40,744 bases of DNA from Lentihominibacter butyricus (GTDB lineage Bacteria > Bacillota > Clostridia > Peptostreptococcales > Anaerovoracaceae): positions 1 to 40,744 of the forward strand of contig NZ_JAOQJP010000018.1 in the NCBI RefSeq assembly GCF_025567305.1, written 5' to 3'. Positions 15,850-22,920 of this stretch are shown here, in pieces. The notes beneath the pieces were generated by a model that was not told where the DNA came from, ran no database searches, and saw only the letters and a list, made by a program, of their open reading frames with translations. A program made the translations under genes and the position numbers. Numbering within the stretch: position 1 is the stretch's first letter; each line of letters opens with the position of its first letter.

Positions 15850-17494
15850 GAAGATATTCAGGAGCATCCTTGCCGTATCGGCTGCAGTGCTGCTCATCTG
15901 CGTTTTGTGCGTATCATACGTGCTGCACGGATATTTCGGAAAGATCATAGAGGATGAGCTGAAGGAAGAAGGAAATTTCGTTGCGCAGATCGCAGAAAAC
16001 GACGTTTCCGGACTTTACGATATAAAGAATGTAAAGAACAGGATCACGCTGATCGCGCAGGACGGCAGTGTGCTCTTCGATTCATACAAGGATGCTGCAG
16101 ACATGGATAACCACGGAAGCAGAGAGGAGATCGCCGAGGCTGAGAAAAACGGCGAGGCCTTTGCGGTAAGATATTCGGACACGCTTTCGACCAGGACGAT
16201 ATATTATGCAAAGCTGCTGGATAACGGTGACGTCGTGAGGATCGCACAGCAGCAGAGCATGGTGAGCATGATGCTCAGAGGTATGCTCGCTCCGTTCATA
16301 CTGATACTCATAGCAGTGATAATCCTCGCTTATATCGTATCGAGGAAGGTAGCATCGTGGATAACAGCTCCCGTCAATGCGCTTGATCCCGAAGATCCGG
16401 AGGCGGAAGAGCCTTATCCGGAGCTGGCGCCGCTCGTGACCAAGATCAGAGAGCAGAACAGGCGCATCGACATGCAGCTCGAGGCGATGAAGCGAAGACA
16501 GAAGGAATTCATGGCGATAACGGAGAACATGAGCGAAGGGTTCCTGCTGATCGACACCAAGATGGAGATCCTTTCGTACAATACCGCGGCTGTAAGACTT
16601 CTCGGAGACACGGACACGGAAGAGCCGCATTCGGCATTCGAGCTCAACAGGAGCACCGGATTCAGGACAGCCGCAGAAGAGGCGCTTTCAGGCAGACACA
16701 GCCAGCAGCTGCTCGAGCTCAAGAACAGATACTACAACATCATAGCCAATCCTGTAACGGAAAGCGGCAAAGTCGTCGGAGCGGTCATCATAATCATGGA
16801 CGTTACGGAAAAGGAACATCGCGAAAAGCTGCGCAGAGAATTCACGTCGAACGTTTCGCATGAGCTGAAAACGCCGCTGACGACGATATACGGAGTTTCC
16901 GACATGATGGCAGAGGGCATCGTCAAGCAGCATGATGTGAAGGATTTCGGCAGGACGATAAGAGATGAATCCGGCCGCATGATCACGCTGATCGACGATA
17001 TCATCAAGCTCTCCAGGCTGGACGAAAATTCTTTTCCCGAGGAGTTTTCGGAGGTCGATCTCATGGAAAGCGCAAAAGACGTGATAGAAAGACTTTCTAT
17101 GAAGGCCGAGGAAAAGGGCGTGAGCATGTATCTGGAAGGCAGTCATGCGAAGATACACGGTATCCCGTCGCTCTGCAGCGAGATCATCTACAACCTGTGC
17201 GACAATGCGATCAAGTACAATCGCGAGAACGGTTCAGTCATCGTAAAGGTGGCAGATCTGCACGAGGGTGCGGAGCTTTCGGTCGAAGACACCGGCATCG
17301 GCATACCGTTCGAGTGCAGAGACAGGATCTTCGAAAGATTCTTCCGTGTAGATGAGAGCCACAACCAGCAGGTGGACGGCACAGGTCTCGGACTTTCGAT
17401 CGTCAAACATGCCGTCGCACAGATGGGCGGCACGATAGAAGTGGAAAGCGCAGACGGGATCGGAACGAAGATGATCGTCAGATTCGGACGCTGA
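15842..17494 (+). CDS. phoR: Phosphate-sensing histidine kinase, PhoR type
   Basis: A 550-residue membrane sensor kinase. Membrane segments lie at about 9-30 and 148-167, with a 115-residue extracytoplasmic domain between them. A short HAMP-like linker is followed by a PAS domain (about 225-322) and HisKA with phospho-His340 in SNVSHELKTPL. The ATPase domain shows N-box LCDNAIKYN, G1 DTGIGIP and G2 GTGLGLSIV. AGGAGG at 15831-15836 favours the ATG at 15842 over the GTG at 15839. It is the last gene of the pst-pho operon, before a strong terminator. As in other clostridia, both sensor and regulator sit downstream of phoU. Confidence 0.93.
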   Translation: MSKKIFRSILAVSAAVLLICVLCVSYVLHGYFGKIIEDELKEEGNFVAQIAENDVSGLYDIKNVKNRITLIAQDGSVLFDSYKDAADMDNHGSREEIAEAEKNGEAFAVRYSDTLSTRTIYYAKLLDNGDVVRIAQQQSMVSMMLRGMLAPFILILIAVIILAYIVSRKVASWITAPVNALDPEDPEAEEPYPELAPLVTKIREQNRRIDMQLEAMKRRQKEFMAITENMSEGFLLIDTKMEILSYNTAAVRLLGDTDTEEPHSAFELNRSTGFRTAAEEALSGRHSQQLLELKNRYYNIIANPVTESGKVVGAVIIIMDVTEKEHREKLRREFTSNVSHELKTPLTTIYGVSDMMAEGIVKQHDVKDFGRTIRDESGRMITLIDDIIKLSRLDENSFPEEFSEVDLMESAKDVIERLSMKAEEKGVSMYLEGSHAKIHGIPSLCSEIIYNLCDNAIKYNRENGSVIVKVADLHEGAELSVEDTGIGIPFECRDRIFERFFRVDESHNQQVDGTGLGLSIVKHAVAQMGGTIEVESADGIGTKMIVRFGR

Positions 17495-17533
17495 GGATAC
17501 AAATAAATATAAGATGCAGGGATTTTTACTGAA

Positions 17534-17608
17534 AGAGCCCTCCGATCGGAGATGACGTTTCTATGATACGTCGGTTTTCCGATCGGAAGGCTCTCTGTTT
17601 TTTTTTTT
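17534..17608 (+). terminator. Strong terminator after phoR
   Basis: AGAGCCCTCCGATCGGA (17534-17550) pairs with TCCGATCGGAAGGCTCT (17578-17594) with one mismatch, and GACG/CGTC extends it inside. Eleven Ts follow at 17598-17608. It lies between the converging phoR and msrAB genes. Confidence 0.92.
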
Positions 17609-17648
17609 GACGTTTTTCATGTCGGATAACAGACGGATCATCTGTCAT

Positions 17649-18731
17649 TTACTCAAAAAGATACAGAAGATACCCGTAACCTTCAGCTTCCATCTTTGCA
17701 TAAGGAACAAAGCGAAGAGACGCACTGTTGATGCAGTACCGCACTCCGTTTGGCGATTCGGGGTCATTGGTGAAAACATGTCCGAGATGCGAGTTGCCGC
17801 TTCTGCTGCGCACTTCAGTACGCTGCATCCCATGACTCCGATCTTCTTTTGTCACTACGACAGGGTCTTCGATAGGCTTTGAAAAGGCCGGCCATCCACA
17901 TCCGCTTTCAAATTTGTCTGTAGATGAAAAAAGCGGTTCTCCTGTAACGATATCTACATAGATACCTTTTTCAAACTGATCCCAGAATTTATTTTTAAAA
18001 GGTTCTTCTGTACCGTTTTCCTGAGTTATGCGGTATTGCTCATCAGTGAGCCTGTCACGGATAGTTTCAGTCGCAGGTTTGATGTAATCGCCGGGATCTA
18101 TAGTCAGTTTTGAGAACAATTCGATTTCTTTACGGGGGATATGACAGTACCCGTCGGGATTCTTTTCAAGATAATCCTGGTGATATTCTTCTGCAGGATA
18201 ATAATTTAAAAGAGGTCCGATTTCAACAGCGAACACATCATGCCTGCTTTTTTCGACAGCAGCGATACGTTTGACGGTTTCCTCTGCTTTATCGTTGGTA
18301 TAATAAATGCCGGTCTGATACTGTGTTCCTTTATCGTTGCCCTGCCTGTTGGAGACTGTAGGATCGATCACATAAAAATATGCCAGAAGCAGTGCGTCGA
18401 GACTCACTTTTTCGGGATCGTATTCTACACGCACTGTTTCTTTAAATCCTGTTTTGCCTTTAGATATTATGCTGTATTCAGCATCGGATATACCTGTTCC
18501 GTTAGCATAGCCGCTTTCGGTATCGGTCACGCCCGGAATGGACTGCATCAGTTTTTCTATACCCCAGAAACAGCCACCGGCAAGGTATATTACATTTTCG
18601 GGTTCATTCGAAAAATCCATTTTCTCAATATTTGCCGTATCTTTTTCTCTGCTGCTGTTTTCGTCAGCAGCAGAGCAGCCGCAGACAAGCAGCAGAGAAA
18701 GAAGAAAGGCTGTCATCAGGCTTTTTTTCAT
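17649..18731 (-). CDS. msrAB: Bifunctional methionine sulfoxide reductase MsrA/MsrB, lipoprotein
   Basis: A 360-residue lipoprotein that should reduce both Met-S-oxide and Met-R-oxide outside the cell membrane. The signal peptide ends in VCGC with lipid Cys19. The MsrA domain follows, with catalytic GGCFWG (Cys54) and HQDYLEKNP. The C-terminal MsrB domain shows CGWPAF, RSRSGNSHLGHVF and RYCINSASLRF with its catalytic Cys. The zinc CXXC pairs of some MsrB proteins are absent. GGGAGG eight bases before the ATG at 18731 sets the start. It is the last gene of the five-gene minus-strand redox operon, 70 bases after the TlpA-like gene. That gene is the likely direct reductant. Confidence 0.94.
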   Translation of the reverse strand: MKKSLMTAFLLSLLLVCGCSAADENSSREKDTANIEKMDFSNEPENVIYLAGGCFWGIEKLMQSIPGVTDTESGYANGTGISDAEYSIISKGKTGFKETVRVEYDPEKVSLDALLLAYFYVIDPTVSNRQGNDKGTQYQTGIYYTNDKAEETVKRIAAVEKSRHDVFAVEIGPLLNYYPAEEYHQDYLEKNPDGYCHIPRKEIELFSKLTIDPGDYIKPATETIRDRLTDEQYRITQENGTEEPFKNKFWDQFEKGIYVDIVTGEPLFSSTDKFESGCGWPAFSKPIEDPVVVTKEDRSHGMQRTEVRSRSGNSHLGHVFTNDPESPNGVRYCINSASLRFVPYAKMEAEGYGYLLYLFE

Positions 18732-18801
18732 GGTAATTTCCTCCCATGTGTTTTTATAAATCATGCAGTCTCAGCAGTCTCAGGATCACGAGGGAGACTG
18801 T

Positions 18802-19413
18802 TTAGCTGTCTTGATCCCGGGCTTTCATATCATCCTTTATGATCTTGTCGATCTGCTCTTTCAGCATCTTCATAGATGCTTCGTTATCTATACTGCCTCT
18901 CAGTGGTTCGCCGATGATATTGCCACTGCGGTCTACCAGATATGTAGTCGGGAAAGCGGTGATACTGTTGGCGAAATCTATAGCATCCTTCGAAGCATCA
19001 TCAAAATACAGGTTTCTGTAAAGTGCTCCCTGCTTTTCAAGAATCTTCTTTGCTTCGCTGATACTGTCACTGCTGCCGCCAAGAGTATCAGTATTGATAC
19101 CTATGACAGCACCGCCTTTTTCCATGAGCTCCTCATTGAGAGCGTTCAGCTCAGGCAGTTCTCCGACACATGGAGCACAGCTGCTGAACCAGAAATTAAC
19201 GACAGTGACTGAATTCTCCGCAAAGATATCGCTGCTTACAGAACCTCCGTCAAGATCACTGCCGGTAAATGCCGGAAAACTCTGCATGTCAGAGCCGGCA
19301 TTGCCACTGCTGGCACTGCCGCCGCAACATGCCTTGTCTTTTGAGCAGGTGCTGCAAGAGGTCAGTATAAGTATGAGCGACAGGAGCAATATTGTTGGAA
19401 GAGTTTTTTTCAT
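18802..19413 (-). CDS. TlpA-like thioredoxin-fold lipoprotein
   Basis: A 203-residue lipoprotein with a thioredoxin-fold domain on the outer face of the membrane. The lipobox is LTSC (Cys20). Another cluster of cysteines follows directly (STC, ACC at about 23-30). The active site is FWFSSCAPCVGELP with CAPC at 79-82, and the cis-proline segment is FPTTYLVDRSGNI. In pneumococcal and neisserial systems, TlpA-like domains recycle MsrAB and receive electrons from CcdA or DsbD. No CcdA is present here, so the NapH-like protein two genes upstream may take that role (inference). Confidence 0.92.
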   Translation of the reverse strand: MKKTLPTILLLSLILILTSCSTCSKDKACCGGSASSGNAGSDMQSFPAFTGSDLDGGSVSSDIFAENSVTVVNFWFSSCAPCVGELPELNALNEELMEKGGAVIGINTDTLGGSSDSISEAKKILEKQGALYRNLYFDDASKDAIDFANSITAFPTTYLVDRSGNIIGEPLRGSIDNEASMKMLKEQIDKIIKDDMKARDQDS

Positions 19414-19539
19414 AATTTATCGTTCCTTTCTTTATATTTGCGAAATCCAGTAATAACATTGTGTCGTAATATATGGAAAAAGACGTGCTGTCAGGAGACA
19501 TGACCGGCATTTACTTCATGGAGGTCATAAACAGAAGAT

Positions 19540-19821
19540 TTAATTCATATCCTTGTCTTCATCCATCATATCTTTGTCTTTCATATCCTTGTCTTCATCC
19601 ATCATGTCCTTGTCTTCGTCCATCTCTTTCATACACATACAGTCTTCAGGACACATGCCGTCTTTCATGTCAGGGCATTCACAGTCTTCTGTACACATGC
19701 CGTTTTTCATGCATGCATCGCTGCAGTTACAGCCTTCTGATGTGTCGCCGTTTGAGCATGCTGCAATGCATACAGCCATGATGAGTATCATCATCGCGAT
19801 CAGTAATTTTCGGATTTTCAT
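19540..19821 (-). CDS. Small Cys-rich lipoprotein with Met/Asp/Lys repeat tail
   Basis: A 93-residue protein that I cannot assign to a named family. The signal peptide ends in IAAC with lipid Cys22. Nine further cysteines at 31, 33, 37, 43, 47, 49, 57, 61 and 63 form two similar halves (CxC...C...C). The rest is a tail of about 28 residues made of DEDKDM-like repeats, rich in Met and Asp, encoded by a tandem DNA repeat at about 19545-19625. The pattern suggests metal or cluster binding, or a thiol relay. AAGGAGG before the ATG at 19821 is the best ribosome binding site in the operon. The start lies 95 bases inside the end of the upstream polyferredoxin gene. Confidence 0.82.
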   Translation of the reverse strand: MKIRKLLIAMMILIMAVCIAACSNGDTSEGCNCSDACMKNGMCTEDCECPDMKDGMCPEDCMCMKEMDEDKDMMDEDKDMKDKDMMDEDKDMN

Positions 19822-20770
19822 TGGTATTACCTCCTTTTTGTGTTCTTGTACTACTACATTTATATTTATTCCCCTTTGAAGTCTGAGCCTGTAAATTATC
19901 ATGTCCCGGTTTCAGACTGTATCTGTAGGATATCGCGTCTGCAGGACAGTTCCTGATACATACTCCGCACCGTATACACTCGTTATGATCGGGAGCTTTG
20001 GTGACATCGACATCCATATCGCATACATCGGCACATATACCGCATGAAACACATTTATCCCTGTCTACACTGATACTAAGCAGCGATATCCTGTTGAACA
20101 GTGCATAAAATGCTCCGAGCGGACACAGCCATTTGCAGAACGGTCGGTAAAATATGATGCTCAGTATTATCACCATGAGCAGTATGCTCGCCTTCCATGT
20201 GAACAGCCTCCCAAGAGCCGCCCTGATGCTGCTGTCTGCCAATGCAAGAGGGACGGCGCCCTCCAGCACACCCTGCGGACATATATATTTACAGAAATAC
20301 GGATCACCTAGTCCTGCCGCGTTCGCTATGACTGCCGGCAGCAGGAAAACAGCAGCAAGAAGGATCACATATTTGAAATAACGTAAAGGCTTAAGTTTTT
20401 CAGTGGAAAGTTTTCTTGACGGCACTTTGTGAAGCAGTTCCTGAAACCAGCCGAAAGGGCACAGGAATCCGCATATGAAACGCCCCAGAAATACTCCAAT
20501 CAAAACGAGAAAACCTGTCACGTAAAAAGAGAAAGAAAACCTTGAAGAACCGGAAACGGCCTGCAGCGCACCTATGGGGCAAGCTCCCGATGCAGCAGGA
20601 CATGAATAGCAGTTCAGACCGGGCAGACATACTTTTTTCAAACTGCCCGTGTAGAGCCTTCCGACCGGTATGTTCGTCAGGAACGGGTTTGAGAAAAAAG
20701 TCGCTGCGGCCTGCAGCCATATCCTTGCTGATGAGATCCTGCCGGAAAGAGAACGTTTTTTACTAACCAA
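19727..20770 (-). CDS. NapH-like polyferredoxin membrane protein
   Basis: A 347-residue membrane protein of the NapH/YccM type that moves electrons across or along the membrane. An N-terminal Cys cluster (48, 54, 57, 64) is followed by membrane helices with FICGFLCPFGWFQ, FCKYICPQG and FCKWLCPLGAF. Two 4Fe-4S sites lie at the C-terminus: CVSCGICADVC (240-250) and CIRCGVCIRNCP (265-276). The start is a TTG at 20770 that overlaps the stop of the upstream 48-codon gene by eight bases, with GGAG about ten bases before it. The homologous part seems to end near residue 290. The last 57 or so residues are polar and Cys-containing, and they are read through sequence that also encodes the next lipoprotein in another frame. 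Confidence 0.88.
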   Translation of the reverse strand: MVSKKRSLSGRISSARIWLQAAATFFSNPFLTNIPVGRLYTGSLKKVCLPGLNCYSCPAASGACPIGALQAVSGSSRFSFSFYVTGFLVLIGVFLGRFICGFLCPFGWFQELLHKVPSRKLSTEKLKPLRYFKYVILLAAVFLLPAVIANAAGLGDPYFCKYICPQGVLEGAVPLALADSSIRAALGRLFTWKASILLMVIILSIIFYRPFCKWLCPLGAFYALFNRISLLSISVDRDKCVSCGICADVCDMDVDVTKAPDHNECIRCGVCIRNCPADAISYRYSLKPGHDNLQAQTSKGNKYKCSSTRTQKGGNTNENPKITDRDDDTHHGCMHCSMLKRRHIRRL

Positions 20771-20909
20771 TACCTATACACTCCAGACATATTTTAACAG
20801 CCTTGTTGAATACATAGCCGATCTCTTCCCTCCATATACCGAAAATCACCATCAGGCTGCCCGCTGCAAGCATCAGAATGCGAATAGCCGTTTTTCTTTC
20901 GATTCTCAT
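20763..20909 (-). CDS. CD1871A-like CXXC membrane peptide (48 aa)
   Basis: A 48-residue protein: a basic N-terminus (MRIERKTAIR), one hydrophobic segment (about 9-24), then FNKAVKICLECIGIG at the C-terminus. The CLEC motif followed by IGIG is the hallmark I know from small clostridial proteins named after C. difficile CD1871A. GAGAGGTGA lies before the ATG at 20909. Its stop overlaps the TTG start of the polyferredoxin gene, so the two are translationally coupled and probably work together. It heads the redox operon. The CXXC could carry a disulfide or join a metal site with the NapH-like protein. The function is unknown. Confidence 0.85.
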   Translation of the reverse strand: MRIERKTAIRILMLAAGSLMVIFGIWREEIGYVFNKAVKICLECIGIG

Positions 20910-21060
20910 AAAATCACCTCTCTTTTGGGGTACATGATACTACAAGTGGTATAAAATCTTTGTTAAGAAATGGCCAGCGTTACGAATTTTCTGGTTTTTA
21001 TGATTTTTTTTGCTATAATGATAAAAAACCGGCAAGAGGCAGTAGGGAAGGAGAGCAGTT
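20910..21060. promoter_or_regulatory. Divergent control region of the redox operon and its two-component system
   Basis: ATACTAC-AA-GTGGTAT (20937-20952) is an imperfect inverted repeat placed for an operator, about 30 bases before the redox operon start codon. TATAAT (21014-21019) is a good -10 box for the response regulator gene on the plus strand, though its -35 is poor. The region is where the response regulator would most simply act on both sides. Confidence 0.5.
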
Positions 21061-21738
21061 ATGAAGCTTTTGATTGTAGAGGATGAAAAGGCCTTCTGTG
21101 ACAGGATAGCGAAAAGCCTGCGCAAGGCGGGATATGAGGTCGATATGTGCCACGACGGCAGCTCTGCTGCTGAATATATGATCAGCGGCGATTACGATCT
21201 GATACTGCTTGATCTGAATCTTCCGGATACCGACGGTATGGAACTCCTTCGTCATATGCGTTCCTGCGACAATGAGACTGGCGTCCTGATCATCTCTGCA
21301 AGAAGCCAGATCGCCGACAAGGTCGAAGGGCTGGATTCAGGAGCCAGTGACTATCTGGTCAAGCCTTTTCATCTGGATGAGATGAAAGCGCGTATAAGAA
21401 GCCTGACAAGACGCAGATTCATACAGAATGACGTCAGTCTTTTCTGCGGCAGACTCTGTTTTGATACAAAGGGAAGAACAGCATATGCAGACGGGAAAGC
21501 GATAGGTCTCACACGCAAGGAGACGGGAATACTGGAATACCTCATGCTCAACCAGGGCAGACCTGTGAGTCAGGAAGAACTCATCGAGCATGTATGGGAC
21601 GGCAGTGTAGATAATTTCAGCAATTCGATACGTGTGCACATGTCATCGCTGAGGAAAAAACTCAAGGGAGAACTTGGGTACGATCCCATCCGAAATCGTA
21701 TAGGTGAAGGTTATCAGATCGGAGGAGACGAGAGATGA
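21061..21738 (+). CDS. Response regulator, OmpR/PhoB family
   Basis: A 225-residue regulator. The receiver domain has VEDE at 7-10 (acidic pair), phosphoacceptor Asp51 in LLDLNLPDTDG and Lys101 in LVKPF. The C-terminal winged helix shows LTRKETGILEYL, NSIRVHMSSLRKKL and GEGYQIGG. AAGGAGAG before the ATG is good. It is divergent from the msrAB operon and overlaps its kinase by four bases (ATGA). By position it is the likely controller of the redox operon, as HprR controls msrPQ in E. coli (analogy, not homology). Confidence 0.92.
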   Translation: MKLLIVEDEKAFCDRIAKSLRKAGYEVDMCHDGSSAAEYMISGDYDLILLDLNLPDTDGMELLRHMRSCDNETGVLIISARSQIADKVEGLDSGASDYLVKPFHLDEMKARIRSLTRRRFIQNDVSLFCGRLCFDTKGRTAYADGKAIGLTRKETGILEYLMLNQGRPVSQEELIEHVWDGSVDNFSNSIRVHMSSLRKKLKGELGYDPIRNRIGEGYQIGGDER

Positions 21739-22871
21739 AAAAAATATCGCTCAGATGGCGTATGACCCTGATGAGTCTGATCATAGTCATAATCACATGC
21801 GTATCGATGAAAATCGCCATATGCAGCTCCGGAACGGCGCAGATCACAGAACTGGGGGATTATGTACTGGATTTTACCGCAGGATACAGTGAAGAAAAAG
21901 TTTCAGATACATCAGAGTACATCAGACAGTTCGAGGAACAGTTTACAGAAGAGCTTGCCATGGTCAGATCGCATTTCTGCATGTACAACTGGCTGATCAC
22001 AGGAACAGTAATTATCATAAGCGGTCTTGTTGTCTTTTTTGTCAGCAGACGTTCCCTCGAACCTCTGAAGAGGTTTTCCGGACAGCTTGGAGAGATCCGT
22101 ATGGAGAACATAGCAGATATGCGGATAAAAGAAGATAATGTCGCCGAGTTCGCATTGCTGAGCAGATCTCTCAACGATATGCTGGACAGGATATCGCATG
22201 CTTTTGAAGCGCAGCATCAGTTCACCGCCAATGCGGCGCATGAGCTCCGGACACCTTTGTCGCTTATGCAGAGTCAGATGGATCTTTATGTCGAGGAAAA
22301 CCAGGACGTATCGGAAAAGACAGCCGAAACTATAGCGATGATAAGAGAACAGACTGAGCGACTGTCAGACATGGTCAGGATACTGCTGGATATGAGCGAA
22401 CTGCAGACGGTCCCCTGCAGCGATACGATAAGTCTCGGACCTATGATAGAGGAAGTGATCGCTGACCTTTCATCGATGGCAGAAGAAGAAAACATAACGC
22501 TGGAGCAGTCAGGTGAAAGTGCCGATATAAAGGGCAGCGACATACTTATCTATCGTGTCTTTTTCAATCTGGTTGAAAATGCCATCAAATACAACAAAAA
22601 AGGAGGAAAGGTATCAGTCGAGACTTCTTTACATGCAGGGAAAGTTCGTATTTATATTTCAGATACAGGATATGGTATTCCTGATGAATTCAGAAATAAT
22701 ATCTTTCAGCCGTTCTTCCGCATCGATAAATCGCAAAATCGCTCACTTGGCGGTGTAGGACTGGGGCTTTCCCTGGTCTGGGAAATCATTAATCTCCATG
22801 GAGGCAAGGTAGAAGTCATGGAGAGCTCCGAAAGGGGAACTGTGATACTCCTCGAATTTTCCAGCATCTGA
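21735..22871 (+). CDS. Sensor histidine kinase
   Basis: A 378-residue membrane kinase. Membrane segments lie at about 10-29 and 86-104, leaving a short extracytoplasmic loop of some 55 residues. HAMP is at about 105-160, HisKA has phospho-His169 in ANAAHELRTPLSLM, and the ATPase domain has NLVENAIKYN, DTGYGIP and GVGLGLSLV. Cys30 and Cys82-Met83 flank the outer loop near the membrane surface, with Cys22 and Met25 in the first helix. These are candidates for redox sensing (inference). The gene overlaps the response regulator by four bases and forms a two-gene unit. Confidence 0.92.
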   Translation: MKKISLRWRMTLMSLIIVIITCVSMKIAICSSGTAQITELGDYVLDFTAGYSEEKVSDTSEYIRQFEEQFTEELAMVRSHFCMYNWLITGTVIIISGLVVFFVSRRSLEPLKRFSGQLGEIRMENIADMRIKEDNVAEFALLSRSLNDMLDRISHAFEAQHQFTANAAHELRTPLSLMQSQMDLYVEENQDVSEKTAETIAMIREQTERLSDMVRILLDMSELQTVPCSDTISLGPMIEEVIADLSSMAEEENITLEQSGESADIKGSDILIYRVFFNLVENAIKYNKKGGKVSVETSLHAGKVRIYISDTGYGIPDEFRNNIFQPFFRIDKSQNRSLGGVGLGLSLVWEIINLHGGKVEVMESSERGTVILLEFSSI

Positions 22872-22920
22872 AGATGACCGGAAAACCGGTATGCATCACT
22901 GAAGCATACAGATCCCCGGG

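Noticed and set aside
22877..22909. Hairpins between the sensor kinase gene and fabF (ACCGG-AAAA-CCGGT and GTATGC/GCATAC)
   Set aside because: The stems are short, overlap each other and have no T-run, so I did not call a terminator.
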